Source: GCA-003244245 sp050699815
GTDB taxonomy: Bacteria; Actinomycetota; Actinomycetes; Mycobacteriales; Pseudonocardiaceae
Direction of reading: 5' to 3'
Assembly: GCA_050699815.1 (NCBI GenBank)
Contig: JBOHFT010000001.1
Span: forward strand, 1 to 64,000
Length of the DNA stretch: 64,000 nucleotides
A model generated the notes under the pieces. It was given only the letters and a program-made list of their open reading frames with translations. It was not told the origin of the DNA and ran no database searches. A program made the translations under genes and the position numbers. Shown here in pieces: positions 16,380 through 24,370 of the stretch (position 1 is the first letter of the stretch; every line of letters begins with the position of its first letter).

Positions 16380-16641
16380 CCGCCCGCAGGTGGCCTCTTC
16401 GGTGTGCCCCGCCAGCGCACCTGCCCGGAATCGGCGGCGAGCACGCCGAGGACGATGCGCATCGCGGTAGTCTTCCCGGCCCCGTTGCTGCCGACGAAAC
16501 CGAACAGCTCGCGCAGCGGATCTGGAAGCTCAGCTCCCGGAGTGCGACGACGTCGCCGTAGCGCTTGAACACCCGGTCGATCTCCAGCACCGGAACGGTT
16601 CGCCCGGTCGTTTCCGGGGCACGCACGGCCAGCTCGCTCAT
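16380..16641 (-). pseudogene. ABC transporter ATPase, truncated and frameshifted
   Basis: From the ATG at 16641 the frame reads LEIDRVFKRYGDVVALRELSFQI, the start of an ABC ATPase. It then shifts frame and continues as ELFGFVGSNGAGKTTAMRIVLGV (complete Walker A) and VLAADSGQVRWRGTPKRP, after which similarity ends. Signature motif, Walker B and the rest of the protein are missing. This looks like a drug- or lipid-export type ATPase relic. It lies opposite parB and next to a toxin-antitoxin pair; the sensor-kinase relic at 17325-17540 may come from the same former locus. Confidence 0.8.
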
Positions 16642-16778
16642 GGGCACCGACGCTACGGCGGCGGGTCCGGTCCTCGCACAGCGACGTCTGTATCGGATCG
16701 AACCGTCACCGTTAGCCGAAGCCCAGCGCTGCTCTTACCCACTTTCCCATTTCGGGCAATGGGGTGTACCCTGGCTCC

Positions 16779-17024
16779 ATGACCGACATGCTCATCGAGC
16801 TTGACGACCGACGCCGCGCCTCACTCGGCAAGCTCGGACGTCACCGGCGCTACCTTGCACACGAAGAGCCCGACGGCACGCTCGTGCTCACCCCGGCCGC
16901 CGTGATGACCGAGGCCCAAGCACGCCTGCTCGCCCGGCCTGACGTCATGGCCGACATCGACGCGTTCGTCGCCGAGCCCGAACGGCACGGTACAACTCGG
17001 CCGAGACCACAGCGTCGCGGGTGA
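16779..17024 (+). CDS. Antitoxin-like protein of a type II pair
   Basis: 81 residues from the ATG at 16779 (MTDMLIELDDRRRASLGKLG). It reads as an antitoxin of the AbrB/RHH-like class: a short beta N-terminus, HRRYLAHEEPDGTLVLTPAAV, then a helical RPDVMADIDAFVAEPERHG tail. The stop overlaps the start of the next gene by 4 nt, the typical antitoxin-toxin coupling. A TA assignment rests on size, overlap and partner; the exact family is uncertain. Confidence 0.7.
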   Translation: MTDMLIELDDRRRASLGKLGRHRRYLAHEEPDGTLVLTPAAVMTEAQARLLARPDVMADIDAFVAEPERHGTTRPRPQRRG

Positions 17025-17314
17025 CCGGTCCCGAGTCGGCCGTCTACTACTCCGGGCAAGCTGCCGACGCACTCGACAAGGTCGAGGCCGACCCTGGGGC
17101 CGTCGAGTTGTGGAACGCGCTCTGCGACGCGCTCGACCTCATCATCGACCATCTCGACAGCGCCCCGGCACGGCGAGACGCCCTCCGCACCACCGCCGGC
17201 ACTACGGTGTGGCGCGTGACCGTTCGTGTACCCCGTGAGACCGACGACTGGGCGATCCTCTGGCACCACGACGAGACCGGTCGCATTCTCATCGCGTTCA
17301 TCGGTAGGTTGTGA
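17021..17314 (+). CDS. RelE/ParE-like toxin
   Basis: 97 residues from the GTG at 17021. AADALDKVEADPGAVELWNALCDALDLIIDHLDSAPAR gives two N-terminal helices, and TTVWRVTVRVPRETDDWAILWHHDETGRILIAFIGRL gives the beta-sheet end that is characteristic of RelE/ParE-fold toxins. Co-directional with and overlapping the antitoxin. Such toxins cut mRNA at the ribosome (RelE) or poison gyrase (ParE); the sequence does not decide which. Confidence 0.72.
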   Translation: MTGPESAVYYSGQAADALDKVEADPGAVELWNALCDALDLIIDHLDSAPARRDALRTTAGTTVWRVTVRVPRETDDWAILWHHDETGRILIAFIGRL

Positions 17315-17324
17315 CAGTCGCCGC

Positions 17325-17540
17325 TGTGTGAGGTGGGCGAGAGCAGCTCGGCCCGTTCCCGCATGCCGACCAGGCCGGTGCCCACCACCGGCCTGGCATC
17401 GGTCACCTCGATCGTCACCGCGTCGGCCTGCTGGTCGAGCCGGACGTGGGTCGGCGTGGCGCAGCACGCTGGTCAGTGCCTCTATGAGGATCCGTTGCGC
17501 GAACAACGTGACCTCGTCGTCGCACTTCCCAGCGTCGCCC
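17325..17540 (-). pseudogene. Sensor histidine kinase fragment (NarL-type partner)
   Basis: Minus-strand reading gives FAQRILIEALTSVLRHA, then after a 1-nt frameshift HVRLDQQADAVTIEVTDARP and GTGLVGMRERAELL. These are the N box, central strand and G2-box end of the HATPase domain of two-component kinases with HisKA_3. Everything before and after is missing. A neighbour of the ABC ATPase relic; two-component systems of this type often control ABC exporters, so both may be remains of one locus interrupted by the TA pair. Confidence 0.8.
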
Positions 17541-18033
17541 CGGACTTCGACCCACACAGTCAGGCATCAGTGCACGGTGAACCCATTCAGATCGTCGACT
17601 TGGGCCGAGGAGTCACCAGTCACGTACAACCTCCGCCAGGAGCCACACGTTCGGCGTAGCGACGCCTGCCGCACGGCGGGCAGGCGGCCTTCTAGCCTGC
17701 CGGTATGACACGTACGGGGGCGCGCTGGATCGTGCGTACCAGTACTTCCTGTCGGTGCGCGGTATCGACCACCTGAGCGGGCATCTGGATGAGCCGGACG
17801 CGCTGCAAGTCGCGGGAATGCTGCACCTCAACGACCACCAGCGCCGACCAGACCGTCCGGTTGTGGGAGCTGCCCCGCCTCGACAGGTTCGCCGGCGGTG
17901 AGGCGCGAGAAGCCTGCCTCCGGGTCGGCGGACCGCTCGACAAACCAACCTGGGAGCTCTACGCCCCCGGTGTCAGCTACCAGGATACCTGCGCAGGCCG
18001 TTGATCCATCAGCTCCGCACGGGCGTGACGGGG
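17541..18033. other. Degraded stretch, no intact gene
   Basis: About 490 bp with no intact gene. On the plus strand at 17703-17840 a frame reads YDTYGGALDRAYQYFLSV then HLSGHLDEPDALQVAG, with protein-like composition, before breaking up. It may be the remnant of an unknown gene; I could not name it. Confidence 0.35.
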
Positions 18034-18996
18034 TCAGCCGCGGGCCACCGCCCGCTCGATCAGGCCGGCGAACACCGCGCCCAGCTCACCGCCGTCGGAT
18101 TCGATCGCCATCGGCAGCAGTGACGTCTCAGTGAGCCCCGGAGCCACGTTGACCTCCAGGAAGTGCGCCACCCCGTCCGGGGTGACCACCGCGTCGGTCC
18201 GGGACAGATCGCGCAGCCCGAGCAGCCGGTGCGCGCTCACCGCGAGGTCGGCGGCCGCGGCGGCCGCCGGGCCGGCTAGCCGGGCCGGGGCGTGGAACGT
18301 GGCCAGCCCGGCGGTGTAGCGGGCGGAATAGTCGTAGCAGCCGGACTCGGCCTCGATCTCCACCGCCGGCAGCGCCCGCGGGCCGTCCGGCTCGTCCACC
18401 ACCGTGACCGCGACCTCGATGCCCGCCACGAACCTCTCGGCGAGGACCGTGTCCCCGTAGGCCAGGCAGCTCACCATGGCGCCCGGCAGCTCGGCGACCT
18501 CGCGCACCACGTGAACGCCCAGCGCGGAGCCACCCTGGTCGGGTTTGAGGACCAGCGGCAGGCCGAGCCGGTCGACCAGCGCGCCGAGCACGGCTTGCGC
18601 CCCGAGATCACGGAAGGTGGCGTGCGGCAGAGCCATCCAGTCCGGGGTGGCCAGCCCGGCGCGGGCCAGTTCGTCCTTGGCGGTCGGCTTGTCCCAGGCC
18701 CGGCGGCAGGCCCTCGGGCCAGTGCCCACATAGGGGACCCGCAGCATCTCCAGCACCGACTGCACGGCGCCGTTCTCCCCCGCCCCGCCGTGCAGCGCCA
18801 CCACCACGGCGTCGGGCCGGCTGGCGGTGAGCTGGCCGACCAGGGCGGCGTCGACGTCCCATTCCTCGACGTGCAGCCCGACATCCCGCAGCGCGCTGGA
18901 CAGCCTGCGCCCCGAGCGCAACGACACGTCGCGCTCGTGCGACAGCCCGCCAGCCAGCACAGCCACGGTGCGATCGGTCACCCGGGGACTCCCCAC
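18034..18996 (-). CDS. D-alanine-D-alanine ligase family protein
   Basis: 320 residues. ATP-grasp layout: N-terminal VAVLAGGLSHERDVSLRSG, VVVALHGGAGENGAVQSVLE, central LPLVLKPDQGGSALGVHVV, and C-terminal FLEVNVAPGLTETSLLP with metal-binding residues. It would join two D-alanines for peptidoglycan. Ddl-like genes near parB and an aminotransferase are known in this order, often as a second copy beside the housekeeping ddl elsewhere. VNVAPG replaces the usual NTxPG, so substrate preference could differ. Six bases separate it from the aminotransferase gene upstream. Confidence 0.85.
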   Translation of the reverse strand: MGSPRVTDRTVAVLAGGLSHERDVSLRSGRRLSSALRDVGLHVEEWDVDAALVGQLTASRPDAVVVALHGGAGENGAVQSVLEMLRVPYVGTGPRACRRAWDKPTAKDELARAGLATPDWMALPHATFRDLGAQAVLGALVDRLGLPLVLKPDQGGSALGVHVVREVAELPGAMVSCLAYGDTVLAERFVAGIEVAVTVVDEPDGPRALPAVEIEAESGCYDYSARYTAGLATFHAPARLAGPAAAAAADLAVSAHRLLGLRDLSRTDAVVTPDGVAHFLEVNVAPGLTETSLLPMAIESDGGELGAVFAGLIERAVARG

Positions 18997-19002
18997 TGTG
19001 TT

Positions 19003-20337
19003 TCAGGCGGTGTCCGGTGCCGGGGACTGCGGGCCCGACGCCGCGCGCGGGCGCACGGTACCGAACGTGCGCTGCAGTTCGAGCTCGCCGTTGAGCACGG
19101 TGGCCAGCCGGCGCACACCTTCGGTGATCCGCTCCGGGGTCGGGTAGCAGAACGACAGCCGCATCAGCCTGCTGGCGTGGGACCGGTCGGAGTCGGTGTA
19201 GAACGCGGTACCGGGAACGTAGGCCACCCGCTGGGTCACCGCCCGGGGCAACATCGCCTTGGTGTCCAGGCCATCAGGCACCGTCAGCCAGACGTAGAAC
19301 CCGCCCGCGGGCTGGGTCCACCGGCACCCCGGCGGCAGGTACTGCCGCAGCGCCGCCAGCATGGCATCCCGGCGGTCCCGGTAGGCCTCCTGGTAGGTCT
19401 TGATCTGGCCCTTCCAGTCGTGCTGGGCCAGATAGCGGGACACCACGGCCTGAGTGAACGCCGGGGGGCACAGGGTTGCCGACTCCATGGCCAGCACCAG
19501 CTTCTCCCGCACCGCGTGCGGGGCCAGTGCCCAGCCGACCCGCAGGCCGGGCGCGAAGGTCTTGGAGAACGACCCCAGATAGACGACGTTGCCCGGGTCA
19601 GCGGCCCGCATCGCCGGGTAGGTCTGGCCATCAAAACCCAGCAGCCCGTAGGGGTTGTCCTCGACGATCAGCACCCGGTGCTCGGCGCACAGCTCGAGCA
19701 CGTCGGCGCGGCGCGGCGCGGCCAGTGTGACGCCGGCCGGGTTGTGGAAGTTCGGGATGGTGTACAGGAATTTCGCGGACCGGCCCTGGGCGCGCAGCGA
19801 CCGCAGCGCGGCGTCCAGCTCGGCCGGGATCAACCCGTCGTCGTCCATCGGCACGTGCACCACCTGCGCCTGGAAGGAGGTGAAGGTGGCCAGCGCCCCG
19901 ACATAGGACGGGGCCTCGGCGAGCACCACATCGCCCGGGTCGCAGAAGATCCGGGTCACCATGTCCAGCGCCATCTGCGAACCGACGGTGACCGTGACGT
20001 CGTCGGCGTGCGCCCGGATCCCCTCCAGGGCCATCACCTCGCAGATCTGCCCGCGAAGCTGCGCGGTGCCCTGCGCCGAGCCGTACTGCAAAGCCGTCAT
20101 CCCCTCGGTGGCGACGAGCTGGGCGAGGTCACCGGCCAGCTCGTCCAGCGGCAACGCCGGCAGGTAGGGCATGCCGCCGGCCAGGGAGACCACCTCAGGG
20201 CGGCTGGCCACCGCGAACAGTGCGCGGATCTCCGATGCGGTCATGCCCGCGGTGCGCTGCGCGTAGCGGTGCAGGTGCGGATCGAGGTCGCGCCGGGTGG
20301 GCGGCTGGGCTGGCTGAGGGGTCGCTCCGAGGGTCAT
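19003..20337 (-). CDS. PLP-dependent aminotransferase, class I/II (2-aminoadipate/aromatic type)
   Basis: 444 residues from the ATG at 20337, preceded by AAAGG at good spacing; a start at 20361 is possible. Fold-type I: SLAGGMPYLPALPLDEL, QYGSAQGTAQLRGQI, IPNFHNPAGVTL, and the PLP lysine in YLGSFSKTFAPGLRVGWALAP. This is the Aro8/LysN-like subgroup related to the C-terminal part of MocR regulators but without their helix-turn-helix. Likely exchanges amino groups between 2-oxo acids and amino acids; the substrate is not evident. Conserved in this position in related genomes. Confidence 0.88.
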   Translation of the reverse strand: MTLGATPQPAQPPTRRDLDPHLHRYAQRTAGMTASEIRALFAVASRPEVVSLAGGMPYLPALPLDELAGDLAQLVATEGMTALQYGSAQGTAQLRGQICEVMALEGIRAHADDVTVTVGSQMALDMVTRIFCDPGDVVLAEAPSYVGALATFTSFQAQVVHVPMDDDGLIPAELDAALRSLRAQGRSAKFLYTIPNFHNPAGVTLAAPRRADVLELCAEHRVLIVEDNPYGLLGFDGQTYPAMRAADPGNVVYLGSFSKTFAPGLRVGWALAPHAVREKLVLAMESATLCPPAFTQAVVSRYLAQHDWKGQIKTYQEAYRDRRDAMLAALRQYLPPGCRWTQPAGGFYVWLTVPDGLDTKAMLPRAVTQRVAYVPGTAFYTDSDRSHASRLMRLSFCYPTPERITEGVRRLATVLNGELELQRTFGTVRPRAASGPQSPAPDTA

Positions 20338-20501
20338 GTGGGGCACCTTTGTTCTGGTCATGTCCTCTGGAAGTGTAAAGCTCGCCACAGCTGGACCCGC
20401 TGTCTTCACTCCGGGTGGTCAGCGGCATATGCTCCCGAGGCGTTCTGCGCCCGGTCGCGGGCACCCGCAGGCGCGCTGGCACGACCATTGCGGGAGGCCC
20501 G

Positions 20502-21131
20502 GTGTCACGTCGAGCGGTCGGCGTCACCTTAGACAATCTCGGTCTTTTGCCCAAGAAGTGCCGGCATTGCGTGTTCTGGGAGCTCGCTCCCCACATCCGG
20601 GAGCAGGCCGAGGACTTCGGCCAGACCGAGGTGGAGAAGGAGGCCTGGGTCTCCAGCGTGTTGCTGGAGTGGGGTTCCTGCGGGCGGATCGTGATGTGCG
20701 GTGACGTGCCGGCCGGTTACGCGCTGTACGCCCCGCCGGCCGCGGTGCCGCGGGCCGCGGCGTTTCCCACCGCACCGGTCAGCGCCGATGCCGTGCTGCT
20801 CACGGCGCTGACGGTGCTGCCGGAGTTCGGCGGCGGTGGCCTGGGCCGGATGCTGGTGCAGGCGGTCGCCAAGGACCTCATCCGGCGCGGCGTGAAGGCC
20901 GTCGAGGCCTTCGGTGACGCCCAGCCCGGCGAGGAGTCCAGTTGCGTGATCCCGGCCGAGTTCCTGCAGCAGGTCGGGTTCAAGACGGTGCACGCGCACC
21001 CGCGCTGGCCCCGGCTGCGCCTGGAACTGCGCACCGCGCTGACCTGGAAGGAAGACGTCGAGGCGGCCCTGGAACGGCTGCTGACGTCGGTGACGATCCA
21101 CACCGCCGAGCCCACCCTGCGCCCGGCCTGA
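20502..21131 (+). CDS. GNAT family N-acetyltransferase
   Basis: 209 residues from the GTG at 20502, preceded by CGGGAGGCCC. GNAT features: LLTALTVLPEFGGGGLGRMLVQAVAKDLIRRG, containing the acetyl-CoA pyrophosphate loop, then KAVEAFGD and PAEFLQQVGFKTVHAH. The N-terminal KKCRHCVFWE holds a Cys pair often seen in this actinobacterial subfamily. Divergent from the aminotransferase. Acetyl acceptor unknown. Confidence 0.85.
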   Translation: MSRRAVGVTLDNLGLLPKKCRHCVFWELAPHIREQAEDFGQTEVEKEAWVSSVLLEWGSCGRIVMCGDVPAGYALYAPPAAVPRAAAFPTAPVSADAVLLTALTVLPEFGGGGLGRMLVQAVAKDLIRRGVKAVEAFGDAQPGEESSCVIPAEFLQQVGFKTVHAHPRWPRLRLELRTALTWKEDVEAALERLLTSVTIHTAEPTLRPA

Positions 21132-21174
21132 CGACGGTCGAGTGAGCACCGTATGAGTTCTGTACCTTCAGCGT

Positions 21175-21432
21175 ATGAGCGGTAAGAAGGAGCGGATCAC
21201 CGTCAGCCTGGATCCCGGCATCGCCGCGAGGCTCAAGGCTGCCGCTGAGCGGGCCGGCGCGGCCAGCGTGTCGGAGTACGTCGAAGGCGCCCTCGATGCC
21301 CGGATGGTTCGCGATCACTGGCTGGCTCGCTGGCGGGATGCGGCCGGGGAAGCCGATCCTGAGGCGCTGGCCTACGCCCGCCGTGCCCTGCTCGGTGAGC
21401 GGGTCGAGCAGCATCGTCCGCAGGCGTCGTGA
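21175..21432 (+). CDS. Ribbon-helix-helix antitoxin
   Basis: 85 residues. KKERITVSLDPGIAARLKAAAERAGAASVSEYVEGAL is a CopG/RHH-type DNA-binding head, followed by a C-terminal helical region (LARWRDAAGEADPEALAYARRALLG) for toxin binding. The stop overlaps the GTG of the PIN gene by 4 nt. Expected autorepressor and antitoxin. Confidence 0.85.
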   Translation: MSGKKERITVSLDPGIAARLKAAAERAGAASVSEYVEGALDARMVRDHWLARWRDAAGEADPEALAYARRALLGERVEQHRPQAS

Positions 21433-21833
21433 GCGGCAGGGTCCTGACCTGCTCCGCCATCGTGGACATCGCCACTGGCCGCTCGGTGTACGGCCGGGCG
21501 TTCCTGGTGGCCGCCGTCGAACTTGGGATGATCTTACCGACCCCCTCGACCGCGCTCCTGCAGGCCTGGGCTGCCGTCCCGCCGCAGGCACGGGCGCTGC
21601 TGGAGCTGTTCCTGGACGCCCCAGCAGTCGTCGTCGAGGACCTCACTGGGCCCGTGGCCGGCCGGGCCGGCGTGCGCGCCCACCCGGCGCACCAGGCCGG
21701 GTGCTTCGATGTGGCCGCTGCCCACGCGGTAGACGTGGCGATGGCCCGCGGGCTGGCCATCCTGACCGCAGAACCCGGCCCGCTGCGCGCGATCCACCCG
21801 GACGTGGAGATCGAGGAGCTGCCCGAACCGTAG
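21429..21833 (+). CDS. PIN-domain toxin, divergent
   Basis: 134 residues from the GTG at 21429, overlapping the antitoxin. PIN-like layout: LTCSAIVDIATG at the N-terminus, QAGCFDVAAAHAVDVAMARGLAILTAEPG near the C-terminus with Asp residues equivalent to the third and fourth acidic positions. The first catalytic Asp is not in the usual position (TCSAIVD instead of xxDxS), so activity may be altered. Identification is by partner, size and C-terminal motif. Confidence 0.72.
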   Translation: MSGRVLTCSAIVDIATGRSVYGRAFLVAAVELGMILPTPSTALLQAWAAVPPQARALLELFLDAPAVVVEDLTGPVAGRAGVRAHPAHQAGCFDVAAAHAVDVAMARGLAILTAEPGPLRAIHPDVEIEELPEP

Positions 21834-21847
21834 CGCCGCGTCACCGC

Positions 21848-21908
21848 CGTGAACTCGACGCCACCGACGTCCCGGTAAGGCCGAAACGTCCGTGGCGTCG
21901 AGTTCACG
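21848..21908. repeat. Dispersed palindrome, family 1 (GTGAACTCGAC), copy 2
   Basis: Arms 21848-21870 (CGTGAACTCGACGCCACCG...) and 21886-21908 (...GTGGCGTCGAGTTCACG) pair over 23 bp with one mismatch and a 15-nt loop. It lies 15 nt after the PIN-toxin stop. The outer 12 bp match the palindrome at 2018-2080. Confidence 0.8.
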
Positions 21909-22105
21909 AGCCGCACCCACCAGGTCGGGTCGGCTCGACCGGCGCTGTGGTGTCCGGTCGGCCGCCGGGAGCTGTCTCAGCCGACGGCCGTCCGGAGTCT
22001 GGGGAATTGCGGAACTGCGCAGCGGGTGTCCGCAAGGTTGCCAGCGCCTCGCATGTCGGGCAGCTGGGCCCGGCGGGCTGGGCGCTGGTGGGCACCGACC
22101 ACAGC

Positions 22106-22924
22106 ATGCGGTGCCCGCAGACTCGGCTGAGCCGGTACCGCAACGAGCGCGACATGTCCGGCACGACGCTGGCCGCCGAGCTCGGCATCGGCCAGCCGCA
22201 GATGTCCCGGCTGGAGACTGGCAAGGCGAAGGTCACCCCGGCGGCACTGGCCCGCTTGGTGGAGGTGCTGGGCATCCCCGAGGGCGATGCCCGCAGGCTT
22301 GATGAGTTGCGTCGGCGCTCAGCTGAGCCGGGCTGGTGGCAGGACTACGGGGACATTCTCAGTGAGCCGGTGGAAATGCTCATTGAGCTGGAGGTGGAGG
22401 CGTCCTGGATCCGCAGCTATGAGGGGCATGTGATCCCCGGCCTGCTGCAGACCCGGGACTACGCCGAGCGGGTTATGACCGCGGGTTCCATGCACATCCG
22501 GGTGGCCGATATCGACCGTTACCTGGAGTTGCGGATGCGCCGTCAGCAGCGCCTCGCCGAGGGGATGCGGTTCACGACTGTGCTGTCGGAGGCGGTGATC
22601 CGCCAGCAGGTCGGTGGCCCGGAGGTGCTGCGCGATCAGTTGCGCCACATCACCCGGGTCACCCGGGAGTTCGATGTCACCGTTCAGGTGGTGCCCTTCA
22701 CCGCTGACGCGCACGCCGCGCTGGCCGCTTCCTTCGTCATCATCCAGTGGCCCGACGAGCACGACGCCGAAGCCGTCTACGTCGACGGCGAGACCAGTTT
22801 CACTGTCTATGAGCGCGACGGCGTCATCCGCCAGTATGTGCACGCCTTCGCCTCTGCGAAGGCCCAAGCGCTCCCACCCCGGGAGTCTCTCGACCTGATC
22901 CACACCGTGATGAAGGAGCTGTGA
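22106..22924 (+). CDS. Scr1-type XRE-family transcriptional regulator
   Basis: About 272 residues if started at the ATG at 22106; the frame extends far upstream and the start is uncertain. N-terminal helix-turn-helix (LAAELGIGQPQMSRLETGKAKVTP), then the Scr1 domain: WWQDYGDILSEPVEMLIELE, IRSYEGHVIPGLLQTRDYAERV, RQQRLAEGMRFTTVLSEAVIRQQVGG and VQVVPF. Such proteins are abundant in actinomycetes and are paired with a DUF397 gene, in a toxin-antitoxin-like or developmental (BldB/WhiJ-type) relationship. It overlaps the DUF397 gene by 4 nt. Confidence 0.88.
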   Translation: MRCPQTRLSRYRNERDMSGTTLAAELGIGQPQMSRLETGKAKVTPAALARLVEVLGIPEGDARRLDELRRRSAEPGWWQDYGDILSEPVEMLIELEVEASWIRSYEGHVIPGLLQTRDYAERVMTAGSMHIRVADIDRYLELRMRRQQRLAEGMRFTTVLSEAVIRQQVGGPEVLRDQLRHITRVTREFDVTVQVVPFTADAHAALAASFVIIQWPDEHDAEAVYVDGETSFTVYERDGVIRQYVHAFASAKAQALPPRESLDLIHTVMKEL

Positions 22925-23139
22925 CCATGAACGACACGCCCCTCGCGGCACTGGCCGACGCCACCTACCGGAAGTCCACCCGCAGCTCAGCCGCTGGCAG
23001 CTGCGTGGAGGTCGCCGCCCTCCCCGGCGGCCACCGCGCCGTCCGCGACAGCAAACACCCCGCCGGCCCCGCCCTCACCGTCACCGCAGCCGAATGGACC
23101 GCCTTCACCACCAGCCTCCGCACCGGCAAGTTCGACTGA
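22921..23139 (+). CDS. DUF397 protein, partner of the Scr1 regulator
   Basis: 72 residues from the GTG at 22921, or an ATG at 22927. Typical DUF397: YRKSTRSSAAGSCVEVAALPGG, VRDSKHPAGPALTVTAAEWTAFTTSLRTGKFD. Encoded in overlap with the upstream regulator. DUF397 proteins antagonise or modulate the paired DNA-binding protein (family knowledge from WhiJ/Scr systems). A truncated DUF397 without a partner lies at 35799-35910. Confidence 0.9.
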   Translation: MTMNDTPLAALADATYRKSTRSSAAGSCVEVAALPGGHRAVRDSKHPAGPALTVTAAEWTAFTTSLRTGKFD

Positions 23140-23240
23140 CCCACCCAACAACGACCGGCCAGTGGATGCCCCTGGCCGAAGACTGGTCACCACACGGCCG
23201 CCGCTGGCCCGGGCTGCAGCAGTCCGTCAGTGTGGCGCCG

Positions 23241-23477
23241 TTACGCGGACCCTTCGGACACCCGGAACAGCACACCGTTGCTGTCGTGGGTGTACCGGCG
23301 GCGCGCATTTTTGGTGATCTTCTGCTCGATCTCGCCGTCGAGATCGACACCATTCATCTCGGCCAGCGCGAACAGATAAAGGGCCACGTCGGCCAGCTCC
23401 TCGCCGAGATCGGGCCGGGCCCGACGCCATGCCTGGAAACTCTCGGCGACCTCGCCGTGCAACAGCATGAACTCCAA
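23241..23477 (-). CDS. MazG-like nucleotide pyrophosphohydrolase, N-truncated
   Basis: 78 residues. MLLHGEVAESFQAWRRARPDLGEELADVALYLFALAEMNGVDLDGEIEQKITKNARRRY is the MazG-like core with the ExxE and ExxD metal motifs. Family members of about 105-120 residues have a further N-terminal helix that is absent here, and the upstream DNA gives no continuation in this frame, so the gene may be a truncated relic. MazG-type enzymes hydrolyse NTPs or dNTPs to monophosphates. Confidence 0.6.
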   Translation of the reverse strand: MEFMLLHGEVAESFQAWRRARPDLGEELADVALYLFALAEMNGVDLDGEIEQKITKNARRRYTHDSNGVLFRVSEGSA

Positions 23478-23715
23478 GGGGACATCGCTGGTGTTGAACA
23501 GGCGTCTGACGGTGGGTTACCGGGTGTCGAGTCGGACGACGGTGGTGGCCTCGGTTGCCGAGCAGTGGGATCCGGCTCTGGGCTCTGCGGGCCATTCGGC
23601 CGATCGCCGGGGCAAGATCTGGCGCCACCGCCCCGTCCTTGAGATCAACACTGCTGATGCCCTGCCGGTGGTCTTGGGTCTACACATCAGCACCTCCTGT
23701 TAGCCTCCCTCGACG
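23478..23715. other. Gap with possible gene debris
   Basis: About 240 bp between the MazG-like relic and hicA. No gene is supported; this is the presumed breakpoint at the truncated MazG N-terminus. Confidence 0.35.
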
Positions 23716-23946
23716 ATGAAGGTCTCAGCGGTGCTCAAGCTGATCGAAGGCGACGGCTGGCGGCTCGCCCGAACCCGCGGATCGCACCGTCAATACCAGC
23801 ATCCGACGAAGCCCGGCCTGGTGACGGTCCCAGGGAAGCCGAGCGACGAACTGCACCCGAAGACACTGAGCAGCATCTTGAAGCAGGCTGGGCTCAGGAA
23901 CGACACTGGCAGAACCGGTGCGGCTTCGGAAGGAGGGAAAACATGA
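23716..23946 (+). CDS. hicA: HicA mRNA interferase toxin
   Basis: 76 residues. Classic HicA: VSAVLKLIEGDGWRLARTRGSHRQYQHPTKPGLVTVPG with the catalytic histidine in GSHRQ, then LHPKTLSSILKQAGL. A dsRBD-like fold that cleaves mRNA. The end overlaps hicB by 4 nt, in the usual toxin-first order of HicAB. Tail residues (RNDTGRTGAASEGGKT) are longer than in the shortest homologues. Confidence 0.92.
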   Translation: MKVSAVLKLIEGDGWRLARTRGSHRQYQHPTKPGLVTVPGKPSDELHPKTLSSILKQAGLRNDTGRTGAASEGGKT

Positions 23947-24161
23947 TCAGCTATCTGATCATCATCGAGGGTGACGGCTCGACCAACTACTCGGCCTACT
24001 GCCCCGACCTGCCGGGCGTCGCGGCGACCGGTGACAGCATCGACGAGTGTGCGGCCGAGATGCGTGACGCGATCGCCTTCCACATCGAGGGCCTGCGCGA
24101 GGTCGGCGAGCCCGTGCCACCGTCGACAAGCCGGGGGCGAACGGTCGAAGTCGCCGCCTGA
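23943..24161 (+). CDS. hicB: HicB antitoxin
   Basis: 72 residues. YLIIIEGDGSTNYSAYCPDLPGVAATGDSIDECAAEMRDAIAFHIEGLREVGEPVPPS is the partial RNase-H fold of HicB. No separate C-terminal DNA-binding domain is present, as in short HicB proteins. Preceded by GGAAGGAGGG just upstream of the ATG. Neutralises HicA by covering its active site. Confidence 0.92.
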   Translation: MISYLIIIEGDGSTNYSAYCPDLPGVAATGDSIDECAAEMRDAIAFHIEGLREVGEPVPPSTSRGRTVEVAA

Positions 24162-24370
24162 CGCATGGCCATGATGCGCTACCCGAACTCGTCGTGGTAG
24201 AGGGCGTCCCGTCACGAGCACGCACCGATCCCCACCACAACGGCAATGGGTCTGGCTGGATGACCCGGCCAGCACGGTCACTAGTCTGGCCTGATCCGCG
24301 TACCGGACGTCCGCTGACCGTGGCTGTCGGGGTGGTACGGCACCATGAGCGTGCTACCACGGGAGGCACG

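Noticed and set aside
18292..20532. 746-residue plus-strand open frame opposite ddl-like and aminotransferase genes
   Set aside because: Covers two genes with clear catalytic motifs on the other strand; no recognised motif of its own.
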